A stretch of 64,000 nt of DNA from Anagrus nilaparvatae. Lineage: Eukaryota > Arthropoda > Insecta > Hymenoptera > Mymaridae. The position numbers and the translations under genes are program-made. A model generated the notes under the pieces. The model was not told where the DNA came from and did not search any database. It saw only the letters and a list, made by a program, of their open reading frames with translations. The DNA lies in contig JAKSXM010000007.1 of the NCBI GenBank assembly GCA_022575985.1, forward strand, positions 21,392,501 to 21,456,500, in the 5' to 3' direction. Each line of letters opens with the position of its first letter. Position 1 is the stretch's first letter. Positions 45,166 through 55,959 of this stretch are shown here, piece after piece.

Positions 45166-45897
45166 GGGTACATTCTCCCAGTTTTGAAATTCAAAATCGA
45201 TTTTTTTTTTTTAACTGATTTGTGTTTAAAAAGTATTCAAGAATATGCAATAAAAAATTTAAATGAATCCTGCAAATAATAAAGAAATGACAGCGCCTGA
45301 AAGTGAATGTGCCAGTATGCTAGAATACAAGATCCGAAACTTTAAACGCGTTTTTCTCAGAACGAACTTTTTGAAAGCGCGCCGCACGATAACAAAAAAA
45401 CCACTCCTCCGATTTCCATCAATTTTTTTTTAATCGATTTGTTGTGAAATTTTACACAAAGTGAACTACAATGAACCTGTTCCGAAAATTTTTTTGGTCT
45501 CTATGCTCCGTTTTGTGGCAAAAAATACGGTCAAATTTCGACTTTTTTCTATTTACCTTCATAACTTTTTTAATTTTTAATATTTTTCATTGATTGTAGT
45601 TCATTTTTTGCATTATGGTGTTTTATTATGTGCTTTATGGTGTTTTTTTTTTTTTTTTTTAGACGATTCTAAACCGAGTTATCATGCGGCCCGATGTGGA
45701 ACTTTTTTTTTAGACACCAACTTCAGCGCCACCTCATCATATGTAAAAAAAGAGATAATAAAAAAATTTTTTTTTTTGTGTTCATTATAAGTATATAAAA
45801 TAGCTGTAAAAAAATCTTTTTATTTTGCAATAAACTTTTTGAGAAAATCAATCTGAAAAATAACGTTATTTTTACTCAAAACTGGGAGAATGTACCC
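45166..45897. mobile_element. 732-bp MITE, TTAA target duplication, GGGTACATTCTCCC ends
   Basis: GGGTACATTCTCCCAGTTTT at the left and its inverse AAAACTGGGAGAATGTACCC at the right, between TTAA at 45162-45165 and 45898-45901. GGG/CCC termini with TTAA are typical of piggyBac-type non-autonomous elements. The interior (for example GCGCGCCGCACGATAAC) is not coding. Confidence 0.9.
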
Positions 45898-46080
45898 TTA
45901 AATACCGAGAAATACTTAACTTTTATTGTATTTTACGAAAATTTTGGCGTTATTTAAAACAAAAATCCATTTTAGCCTACCCCAGCCCTATTTTTCTGGA
46001 TGCGTGTCTGCAATATGTATATACTATTATTATTTGTACTAAATTTATCCCAATACTTCAGTCAAAATACGGGTTTGGAT

Positions 46081-47177
46081 GTATTTTCACTGGCGGGCAC
46101 GAGATTTGCTCTACTATAGGTTTTTTGGGGTCACTGAACACGAAAATCGGGGTCATTTCGTAAAGAAATGGGGGCTTCACCCTTAAATTTGCAAAAACTA
46201 CCCCAAAAAGGTTTTTTTAAAATATTCGCACTTTGAGCGCTCAAATTTGCACTATACACGGAGAAAAATAACTGTTAAAAATAACCAAAATTGCTGGTTA
46301 TATTTACATTATAAAGTTTTGTTATTTTCTGTTCAAATATTTTGTAAATAACCATGTTTATAGTTAGAATTACAATATTCTGGCTTCATATTTGTAAAAT
46401 TTACAAATTTTTTTTGTAATTAAAACTAACCCCGTTTTACTAAAATTAACCTTGTAAAATATACAAAATATTTTTCTCCGTGTACGGATTTTTTGGGTCG
46501 CTGATCAAGAATTTCGACTTCTTTTTCATAAATAATCAATATTTCACCCTTAAATTAGTTAAAACTATCCCAAAAAGGGGAGATTTTGCTATTTTCGTAT
46601 TTTTAGCATCCAGGATATGCTCATATAGGTTTTTTGGGTCGCTAATCAAGAATTTCGACTTCTTTTTCTTAAATAATTAATAATTCACCACAAAAAAGGA
46701 GTCGAAATTCTTGATCAGTGACCCAAAAAATCTATATGGGCATATCCTGGATGCTCAAAGTGCGAAAATAGCAAAAACACCTCTTTTAGGGGTAGTTGTA
46801 GTTATTTTTTTTTTTTTTTTTGTTTTTTATTTAAGCTTTTAGAACTTACATTATATAGAAGTTATTAAGCTAACAGATTAAATTAAAAAAGTATTTGAAC
46901 AGTATATAGTAAATTTACATTTTTTGTAGTCATTTTAAGGGTGAAATATTAATTATTCGTTAAAAAAAAGTTAAAATTCTTGATCAGCGACCCAAGAAAC
47001 CTGTATCGTGCAAATCTGAGTGCTCAAAGTGCGAATATGTAAAAAAAAAAACTTTTTGGGGGTATTTGCAAATTTAAGGTGAAGCCCCCATTTCTTTACG
47101 AACAGACCCCGATTTTCATGTTCAGAGACCCAAAAAACCTATAGTAGAGCAAATTTCGCGTTCGCCAGAAAAAATAC
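46081..47177. mobile_element. ~1.1-kb foldback built from 'gggtcgctgatcaagaatt' repeats
   Basis: Outer inverted ends GTATTTTCACTGGCG and CGCCAGAAAAAATAC, then TTTGCTCTACTATAGGTTTT on both arms, CATTTCTTTACG, and GGGTCGCTGATCAAGAATTT direct and inverted. The left arm is interrupted by the 226-bp CACGGAG element. The family is shared with 28.7-29.6 and 51.3-51.7 kb. Confidence 0.75.
46257..46482. mobile_element. 226-bp MITE, CACGGAGAAAAAT ends, TA duplication
   Basis: CACGGAGAAAAATA and TATTTTTCTCCGTG are inverted, with TA at 46255-46256 and 46483-46484. The host repeat without insertion reads CATACGGGTTTTTTGGGTCG (28.7 kb), confirming the empty site. A 228-bp sister is at 61125. Confidence 0.9.
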
Positions 47178-47224
47178 AACCCCCCCCCCCCCCCGTATAT
47201 TGACTGGAATACAAGTTTAAAAGT

Positions 47225-47460
47225 TTATTAACATTGAAAATGTTCATTGAATGGGGTATTTGAAAAAGTCCGACTTGGCAGGAGGGGGGGGGGTGAAAAA
47301 TTGAAGTTTTTATGGGGAGGAGGGAAATGGACTTGAATAATATGAAGTGAGAGTCAGGGCCTAATCAAGCCTTGATAAGAACCAGAATACTTTAGGTTTA
47401 TGGACTTAGAATAATTTATTTTTCGGGATTTGTTGTAATTTCGGTTTTTAGATATATTAC
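47225..47460. repeat. AACATGGAACATGTTC repeat copy (diverged)
   Basis: AACATTGAAAATGTTCATTG, GGGGTATTTGAAAAAGTCCG, a G-run, then GGACTTAGAATAATTTA units. Confidence 0.65.
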
Positions 47461-48090
47461 TATTATGAGTGAACATGTACCATGATATTTGGTTGTGTGA
47501 AAATACAAACCAGTTATAAGTTTTCACCTTAAAATGATAAAATTTTTCAAATAAATGTTTTAAAAAAAATTAACAAATCAAAATTTAACGAAATAAAAAA
47601 CACTAATCTATATCAGGTAAGAAAAAACTTTCCCTGTTTTATGCTGTATAAATATATAAAAAATAAATCATAAAATTCCAATAAGCATATAATTATATAG
47701 TAGATAATATTTGAAATACATAAAAAATATAATAATATGTATAATAAAATTAAAAAATTTTAAATCACTTTAATTATGTAAAATTATTTTATTAATAATA
47801 TACATTGATTTATTTAAAAAATTTAGATTCAGTACATGTTATACGATAAATATACTAATCTAGATTACTTATATATGGACGTTTCTTTTAAAAGAGTACC
47901 TTAATTATAAATTAAAATTGAGTCTTTTATTGTACTTTTAGTTATAAAGTGTGCAAGCACTTAACTAATTCGGGATTTCTTAATTTCGGGATTTTCCAAA
48001 AATGGGTTATCATTATAATAGTTTCAAAATATAAGTTTCCAAAAATTACAGATATTTTGTGAAAACACAAACAACATGCATAGAGCCAGT
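47461..48090. other. AT-rich intergenic DNA
   Basis: I see nothing functional here. Confidence 0.4.
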
Positions 48091-48099
48091 AAGTGACTT

Positions 48100-48440
48100 C
48101 TAGAATATTTAATTCTAAAGTTCCCCATAGTTCATTTCAAATACAGAGAATGCTAAGACCCTCACAGTGCTCAAAATCTACTATAAAGTTGCAACGTGCT
48201 TCAAGTTGTCAAGCCGAGAAAACCAGAAGAAAACCGTTATCCACTGGCCATCACTACCATATTTTTACACCATGATGCTACACAATAGTGGAAAAATCTT
48301 TTGGGTTATGCAAAGGGACGCCGTTTCGGCTGGGCCCGTTCCCATAAGCGCACTTGGTCTGTCCACAGGGCACTTTATAGTGGTACGACACCATAGACTC
48401 GATTCTTGTCTATATTATCTTATCTATCATTATTGAAGAC
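48100..48440. other. GC-richer island of unknown nature
   Basis: About 340 bases with clearly higher GC than the neighbours (for example GGGACGCCGTTTCGGCTGGG and GCGCACTTGGTCTGTCCACA). Both strands have frames with stops and none looks like a family member. It could be a decayed processed transcript, an exon of an undetected gene or a non-coding RNA. Confidence 0.3.
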
Positions 48441-48623
48441 ATAAGCTGAAAATAAAAGTTTGATTAGTTTTGGAAGTTTCCTGATTGTTAATAAACAAAA
48501 TAATAAACTTTTTCGCAAATATGATTATTAGGGTGGTACTGTAGAAGGTTTGGTATAAGATTACCAGGTGAGGCTCCAAATAAGACTTACCCTGCCCAGC
48601 AACCTTATAAAGTTATTGATTTT

Positions 48624-48780
48624 AACATGGAACATGTTCATTGGATGGGGTATTTGAAAAGTTCGGCTCGGCAGGGGGGGGGGGTGAAAAAGTGACGCTT
48701 TTAGGGGGGGGGGTCAAAAATTGACGTTTTTAGGGGGGGGTGAAATGGACTTAGAATATTTTCGATTCAGGGACTTTTGG
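48624..48780. repeat. AACATGGAACATGTTC repeat copy
   Basis: AACATGGAACATGTTCATTG, GGATGGGGTATTTGAAAAG, three G-runs, then GGACTTAGAATATTTTCGAT. It leads directly into the minisatellite. Confidence 0.75.
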
Positions 48781-48888
48781 TGCAGAAGTACCTAGGGACC
48801 TTTGGTGCAGAAGTCCCTAGGGACCTTTGGTGCAGAAGTACCTAGGGAGTATTGGTGCAGAAGTACCTAGGGACCATTGGTGCAGAAT
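48779..48888. repeat. Minisatellite, ~32-bp unit, 3.5 copies
   Basis: The unit GGTGCAGAAGTACCTAGGGA + CCTTTGG repeats with one- or two-base changes (TCCCTAGG, GAGTATTGG, GACCATTGG). Confidence 0.9.
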
Positions 48889-49267
48889 TTTTAAGAATTC
48901 ATTGTAAAAATTAATAAAAAATAAATTCATATTATTTAAAAAACTGTAATAATTTGAAAATTTAATTAATTTGGTTCATTTTGATGTCTAAGCAGTTCGA
49001 TTTCTATAATAAAAATCTAAATATAAATATTTATATTATGAACACAATAGATACTTTATTATCAATGTTAAAAATGAACATGTTCCATGCTCGTTGGTTG
49101 TGTAGTTACACAAACCGGTTATAAATTTTTGAGTCAAGTTTCAGGTACTCAGTACCTGTTATCCCAAGTCTAATTGCTTTCTGTTAAACATTCCTCACAA
49201 AATTTAACGTGCATAACCTTATCACAGTTGTTGCCAAGCATCTCGTATGTCTTGCTAATTGAGCCAA

Positions 49268-49749
49268 ACTTGGTACCCCAGTAAGGTTTTAGGGGTTACT
49301 GATCACAATTTTGAAGACAGATTTTTAAAAATTAAAATGGCGGACTTCAGAAACGGCGGGTTTTGCTAATTTAAGCATATTTACGTTGTCTAGTAAGTTT
49401 TTCGGGCCAGTTATTACGATTCTGAGGTCATATTTTTAATTATCTTATTATTTAAAATCTGACCTTAGGATCATGATCACTGATCCTAAAAACTTATAAT
49501 GCAAAAGGTTAAAATGTTTTAAATAGCATTTATTGCCGATGATGAGGTTAGGAATCTATCATTTTTAGCCCATTATTTTGATAATTAAAAATATGACTTA
49601 ATAGACAACGTAAATATGCTTAAAACAGCAAAAATCGACGTTTCTGAGGTTAGAAATACGCCATTTAAATTCCGCAATTTTGATTTTTAAAAATCTGTCT
49701 TCAAAATCGATGTATCAAAGACCCCAAAAACTAAAGCGCTGTACCAAAA
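49268..49749. mobile_element. ~480-bp diverged foldback
   Basis: TTGGTACCCCAGTAAGGTTT and TTTTGAAGACAGATTTTTAA on the left face TTAAAAATCTGTCTTCAAAA and CTAAAGCGCTGTACCAA on the right. The inner arms pair through ATATTTACGTTGTCTA / TAGACAACGTAAATAT. A possible flank duplication is not clear. Confidence 0.7.
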
Positions 49750-49759
49750 ATAGGTTCGA

Positions 49760-51280
49760 TCAGCAATTGTTTTCAAGAATTTACCTATCTTTTTGATTCT
49801 TTGCCGATTATTTATATTAAAGCGTTCATTACTCAAAACTGACAATCTGAAAAAGGACAAAACCTTCAAAATCGTTTTCAGTGACCAAAAATACATACGT
49901 TTCACTGAGGTGCATCCATTCTCGAACTGATAAAAGTTAGTAACCAATTGGTGCACATCCAGATTTTATATTTTTTCAGCTGGAGGGCCAAGAGAAAAAT
50001 AATCACCTTTCACTTTTTGATGCTACAAAATACATTCCTAAAAGGGAAATACTAATTAAAACCTTATGTGCTTATGACTGTATTGTTGACTTACGAACAA
50101 ATATAATATGTTTTTAAACCTGAAAGTTTTCAAATGATGTACCCACCTCCACAATCCACAAAAAATGAGTCTAGCATCGAGCCTTGCCTCCCCTATCCAT
50201 AAGGAAAAAGTGGAAAATTAATTTTCATTCTGAAGAGACTATGAAAAAAAACTTGTTTCATGTTAATAACCAAAAATTGCAAAAAATAATAGCTATAAAA
50301 ACTGGATTGTTTCATAATAATACTTAAATGATTGCTATATATAATTAATATCGTTGAAAATGTGGATAGTTGGTATAAAAGGATGATTTCAAATTCATTT
50401 CCAATTAGGTCTTAGTTAAAAAGAATTTACCATATTTACTCAAAGGGGTAAGAGTATAATAACCAACATATTATTTATGCATAGTTTAGCAATAAATGAC
50501 GATTTTGAAGTTTTTATAAATATATATTACGCGTGCAAACATGCGTGAAAATTCAATCATATGAAGATATAATTATATGTAAACTATATTTATAAAATAT
50601 ACTTAATAGTTATTTATTATTTATACGTTACGTATACATATTAGCCGGGAACTACATTGAACAAAATATTGATTCTCGATTGATTCTATATTTAACGCCA
50701 ATGAGCTCTTGGTGAAATAAGATCTTAAAAATTTCAGATCACACTTCACATTTAAATCATGATAATACCAAATTACTTGAAACTAATTTGGATTAGTTTC
50801 AAAATTTTCATGAATGAGGGACTGATTAAAGTTATATATAGATAAATTTTTTAGCTCTTTGACTCTAAAAAAATTATTAGAACTAGTTCTTAGCTAATAT
50901 GCATAAATCTATAAAAAAGATTTTTATATTTATACTAAACGAGTGGCAGATTGACGCACAAATTGTTAAATTACATAGTAATCGAGTGCGCGCAACGGCA
51001 TAAATACTTGCGTTTAAACGGTTTGACGCACCTTTATTATGTAGTATTACGCTCTAGGTGATTTTACTTAATTTGAGTTCAAAGTAATGTCTATCAATGT
51101 ATTTATAATACATGTAAAAAACTAGAACAAGTCTTTATATCAAGTAAACTATCATTTAAAAATATAGGTATATAATATGTAAAAGTATTACATATATATT
51201 TAATGTAATGCATATATATATATAAATATATGTAATATATGTGGTCCATTTCACGTCAATTGAACTGAACAAAAAACCCG
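49760..51280. other. AT-rich intergenic DNA
   Basis: No gene is supported. There are (AT)-rich runs near 51200-51240. Confidence 0.4.
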
Positions 51281-51289
51281 CAACCAGAT

Positions 51290-51690
51290 TTGGTCTTTGA
51301 GGAATTGGGGGAATCCCCTTAAATTTGCAAAAACTACCTCTAAAAAGGGGTGTTTTTTCTATTTTTGCACTTTCAGTGCCAGGTTTGAACTATACGAGGT
51401 TTTTGGGTCGCTGATCACGAATTTCGGAAACTATAAATATTAATGGTAGTTTTTGCTAATTTAGGGGTGACATATTAAGTTTTCATAAAAAAAATCCCCG
51501 AACATTTTCATCAGTGGCCCAAAAACCTATATAGTTCAAATCTGGACACAAAAAGTGTGAAAATAGCAAAAACACCCTTTTAAGGTTAGTTTTTGCTAAT
51601 TTAAAGGTGAGGAATCAACTTTTCAAAAAAAAATTCCCCGAAATTCATGATCAGAGACCTAAAACATCGTATATAGTACAGTACACTGTG
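51290..51690. repeat. Foldback-type 'gggtcgctgatcacgaattt' repeat, decayed
   Basis: TTTTTGGGTCGCTGATCACG on one side and TCATCAGTGGCCCAAAAACC on the other, with AAAAACTACCTCTAAAAAGG and AAAAACACCCTTTTAAGG pieces. Related to 28.7 and 46.1-47.2 kb. Confidence 0.6.
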
Positions 51691-52693
51691 GCGGCTTGAC
51701 AATAAAAAGATTTGGACAAAAAGTTAAGAAAAAGCTTTTTTTATATTTATTTCAAGATAATACTAAAAAAAAAAACTAGAAAAAATAATTGTAATTTAAT
51801 AAAGTAAAATAAATGTAAATAAATAATTAGCAATAAGTTTACACCTAACCAAACCTACATCGAATGCATAAAAAATATCAATTAAGTTTTGAATAAAAAA
51901 TTTAACGTGAAATAATTCATATATAATATAAATAAAATAAATAATTGTAGCCATAAAATGTTATTAAATAATTTTTAATTTATAAAAAAAGATGTAAGAA
52001 CTAAGAGAAATTTGCATGATAATAATAAAAATAAAAATATTTTTTAAAACTTATATATGAATTAGATGCATTTTAAAAAAAAATTAGGTTATTTTAATAA
52101 GTATTTATTAATATGTTGCTTAAGTATGAAAAACATATATTTAAAAATTTTATTAAAGAATTCGCGTTCTTGTATAGTAGTGTAAGGATTTTAATTACAA
52201 TTATGTATACTTGTGCATTAAAGTGTACCAAACTTATTTAATCACTGTTTTTAAGAAATACTTGAATTACATTTAAAACTATTTTTTTAAATATGGTTCT
52301 TTATAGGAGTTTTAAGTATTTCAGTCAAAATCTAATAAAATTATTTGTTCTCAGTAACATCAAGAATTTTATATTTTAGATAGAGAGATATTTGAATAAT
52401 TCTGTATTAAAAGTGACCCTAAAGTGACCTGGAAAAGTAGAAAAACTAACGGAATACGCAGTAATGCAATTTTTTCAAAATCTACTATTTGAGAATCGTT
52501 TTTTTTTCTTTCTCCATTTAAGATTTTTTTTATAATCTTTCTCTCTTTATAGTTTTATTTAAAATTAATTAAGTATGTTATTGCATTACATAAGTAGTTT
52601 TTAATTGGTTGATGTGTTGAATCATTCGCAGGTTCGATAAAGATCAAAGAATAATCTTCCAGCTGTGATTTAGATATAGATGTTAGTCTAAAT

Positions 52694-52935
52694 CATAGAT
52701 ACATAAAGAACTCGATGGAGCATTGAGCTCGAAAAATGTCCATCGTCTAAAAAGAGAAAAACAATAACTTTCCTAGTGTTTTATTTCTTTCTAACTGAAT
52801 CAACACGTAATAAAAGTAAGAAATAAAACACTGGGAAAGTAATCTCGCATCTTTCTCTAATGCTTAAAAACGATGGACATTTTCACTTATAGGCTCTTAT
52901 GTAGCATTCTCCATCTAGTTCTTTATGTATCTATG
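52694..52935. mobile_element. 242-bp foldback MITE, CATAGATACATAAAGAAC ends, 8-bp target duplication
   Basis: CATAGATACATAAAGAACT and AGTTCTTTATGTATCTATG are perfect inverses. Flanks GTCTAAAT (52686-52693) and GTCTAGAT (52936-52943) match at 7 of 8. Arms continue (GATGGA ... TCCATC, AATGTCCATCG / CGATGGACATT, GTGTTTTATTTCTTTCT / AGAAATAAAACAC). Ends beginning CATAGAT and the 8-bp duplication tie it to the element at 23552-23846. Confidence 0.88.
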
Positions 52936-52944
52936 GTCTAGATA

Positions 52945-54440
52945 GCTAATATTTAAGCTGTGTTTATTTATTTATCGCAATAAAAAGTTGTGCAATATTT
53001 AAAATTTTTGAATTTGTTACAACAGATAAGGATACACGCATCTTTATTTGTTAAAGTAAAGTAGAAGCTCGCGTATTTTGAGTACCAAAAAATTTTTTTT
53101 TTTAAATTCTGTAGCGTAAATACACTGTAATCTGAATACTATAAAATGATAAATAATTTGCAGTTTTTATTTCCTAAAAGCAAATATTTTTAAATTTCAA
53201 ATGCACTAATTCTAGAATTTAAACTTTAAGGACTTAGTCAATATGTAATTATCGAGTATAAATTGAGACACGTATTTTTCACGTGCCAAAACTTTTTATT
53301 TCTCATCATTTAAATATTCGTACCAATTACCTATAATAATTTTAATAATAAAATTTTTTTTGAAATTTAAATTTAATAATTCTTATTTCACATTGTCCAG
53401 ATTCACATAATTCGTAATTTAGTTTGCTGTAAAGCTGGCGTGGATTTGGACTGCTTCAAGAATTTCGAAATAAGTTTGCTTTACGCAGTTTTTCTTCTTT
53501 TTTTGCAATAACGAGCATGATTTCAAATAAATTTGTGAGCTTACATTCAATTTATGTCCTTCAAAACGGTATATTAGAAAAGATAGAGTAAAAAAATTTA
53601 TTAAATCCCAAACTATTCCGTAAAAAAATATTTTTAATTATTTTACATGCTAACAAAATTCATGCAAAATAAAAATTTAATAAAATTTGTCATAATATTT
53701 TTATCTTTATTCACACACAATACAATCAAAACAAGCATATTTTTATTCATATACACAAACAGAATAAAATTGAAAAGCTTTTAAAAATTATATTCCCAGA
53801 CGAATTAATTAAATGATTTATTTTAAACGTTGGCATAAAGTCAAAAGATTTTTTTATTTTATATATATATATATACACCATACATATAAATGACATTCGT
53901 TTAAAAAGATATCAAAAGAAATTAAAAAAAATAAAAAAAAACAATATAAAAAAAAAAAAAATACTTTTCAGTAAACCAGAATGACCATCGAAAACAACGA
54001 GTATTTATCTAAAAATACATACACATGGTTAATAATAACGTACATATATATATATTCAATCTCTCTTTCCTCGTTAAAAAAATTTTTTTATTTTCAAAGT
54101 GACACCTTTTCAATACATATATCCCTTCTTTTTATTTGTTTTTCCAGCATCCGTATTCGTTAATGTAACACAAGTTTAAATCTTATTGCTTTTAGCCATA
54201 TGAAAGAAAACCCCGCCTATTTATTTTATTGGTCAATTGTTTAATATTTAAACTCCACCCTAATAAGTGCTTAACATCCAGCCTTCTAAAAAACCAGCCC
54301 ATTTTATTAAACACACCTTTTCTTAACGGATTATCCCCTCTTTGTTCAATTTTTCAAGCATATTGAACTCCCTCATTCTGTTTTTTTTACTCTTCTGTAT
54401 TTTAATATTGTGTGCTTTTAAAGTAACAAACCAGTTGTAG
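52945..54440. other. Upstream region of the EMX-family gene
   Basis: AT-rich, with (AT) runs near 53860 and 54045. It probably contains part of the regulatory region of the homeobox gene. No motif is convincing enough to name. Confidence 0.35.
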
Positions 54441-54479
54441 TGGGGATTGAATATTCACTATCTCCCACTCAATTAAGAT

Positions 54480-54620
54480 TGTAAGGGGCAGAGGGAGCAA
54501 CATGACTAACTAACAACCTCAAACACTAACAAACCTCCGCCGTCTCAGCAGTGTCCGAGAGTCTGGCGTACTCGGAGGAAGAGATATTTAATCGTTTTTC
54601 AGTGATTTTTGTTTGTTTGT
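54480..54620 (+). promoter_or_regulatory. Probable 5' leader/promoter of the EMX-family gene
   Basis: A GC-richer block 260-400 bases before the start codon, with CCTCCGCCGTCTCAGCAGTG and an imperfect hairpin TCCGAG...CTCGGA (54554-54576). CTCAGCAGT resembles an initiator. This is inferred from composition and position only. Confidence 0.3.
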
Positions 54621-54877
54621 TTCCTTGTATTTAAAAAAATTAATTATTAATTAAAAAGGAAATCATTTTTTTAATTTAATAAAAAACTGCAGATTGGAAA
54701 GTGACGTGTGTGTTATATAAAGAAAACTATCTAAACTACAAATTTTAAGAAAACTGCTTATAATTTGTTTTATTAATATAAAATTTTTTTTTTGTTAATT
54801 AATTGTGCGTGTTGCAAAAAAAAAAAATTATTTTTTTTTTGTGATAATGTGCGCGATACCAAGACATAAAATATTTT

Positions 54878-55953
54878 ATGACGAGCAAAGATTTAGCAAT
54901 TGATAAAACAATGTCGCCTCGAGGGCCAAGTGAGTGAATCTTATGTAATTCTTCTTGTATAAAAAAAAAAGTAATTAATTAAATAAAAAATAATTGCATA
55001 AATAATAATTTAATTTTTAAATTATATTATATCTAAAGGCCCAGTGCCACGTACAATGATGCCGCTTGCTCCGACGCCAATCGTCCCAGTTCCTTCAAAG
55101 CCAAAAATAGGCTTCAGTATTGATTCAATTGTTGGAGGCCGACGCAATGATCGTTTAGATATCGAACGTGATGATAATAGTCCAAATTCTGAGTTACCAG
55201 AAAACCGATCATCACTACACAGCAGATTAGCATCCGTCGGTGGATTAACCGCTGGTAGCGGATGCCGATCTCCAGGTGTACATTCCGAAGAGTCAGATAG
55301 GCCAGCGTCAAGAAGTTCTAGTGTCGAATCATATCCTCGTTCAAAGCGAATACATCAATCCATATATCAGCACCATTCACAAAATCACAGAACACCAAGT
55401 TCGCAAATTCCGCCTCTAGCTCACAACAACAATAACAACAACAATAACAACAGATCGCAAGATTTCAATAGCAATAGAACACAAAGTCATAGCGGCGGTT
55501 CGTCGCCGGATCGGCCAAGAAGTAGTCCAAGTCCACCAAATTTACCAAGCGTATTACCAACAGGTGTCGTAAGACCAAGTCCAAATTACTTAGGTGGAGC
55601 AGCAGCGAATCAAGCACAAGTAGCTGCCGAACATTTAAAATCATTATACGGTTTACCCGGTCACGGCTCACCAGCTGCATCAGCTTCAGCTGCAGCAGCA
55701 GCAGCAGCACAAAATGAATACCATTCACAATCATTAGCATTCGCTGCGAATTTTGCAGCAGCCCAACATATTCAAGCAGCAAACTTAGCCGTAGCATTAC
55801 AAGCTCACGGTCCACCACATGGTCCATATACCGGTGGACCAACTGGACCACATCCACCACCACATTTACATCAATCACCTAGAGATAGTATACAATTATA
55901 TCCATGGTTATTATCAAGACATGGTAGAATATTTCCACAAAGATTTCCAGGAG
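54878..55953 (+). CDS. ems/E5: EMX-family homeobox protein (empty spiracles / E5 type), first two exons, 3' partial
   Basis: Exon 1 is 54878-54929 (MTSKDLAIDKTMSPRGP), with donor GTGAGT. Exon 2 is from 55039 (acceptor ATCTAAAG), in frame, to about 55953 (donor GTTCGT; GTACAT four bases later is the alternative). Residues 43-49, FSIDSIV after KPKIG, form an Engrailed-homology-1 motif for Groucho binding. A Ser/Pro/Asn-rich low-complexity region follows, with a nine-Asn run and an eight-Ala run. At about residue 305, YPWLLSRHGRIF is the EMX hexapeptide region (vertebrate EMX: FYPWLI). The homeodomain should be in the next exon, which I cannot find before 64000. EMX proteins are nuclear transcription factors in anterior head and nervous-system patterning. 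Ems versus its paralogue E5 cannot be decided from these exons. Confidence 0.85.
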
Positions 55954-55959
55954 GTTCGT

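Noticed and set aside
45590..45790. Phe-rich frame
   Set aside because: Inside the 732-bp TTAA MITE and dominated by T-runs.
48779..48888. Regular short repeats considered as a CRISPR array
   Set aside because: Units are directly adjacent without unique spacers and the genome is eukaryotic; it is a minisatellite.
49687..49956. 89-codon minus-strand frame
   Set aside because: Overlaps the diverged foldback at 49268-49749, with no recognisable protein features.
55465..55878. Minus-strand frame rich in Val/Leu
   Set aside because: Antisense of the EMX-family exon 2 low-complexity region; no splice context.
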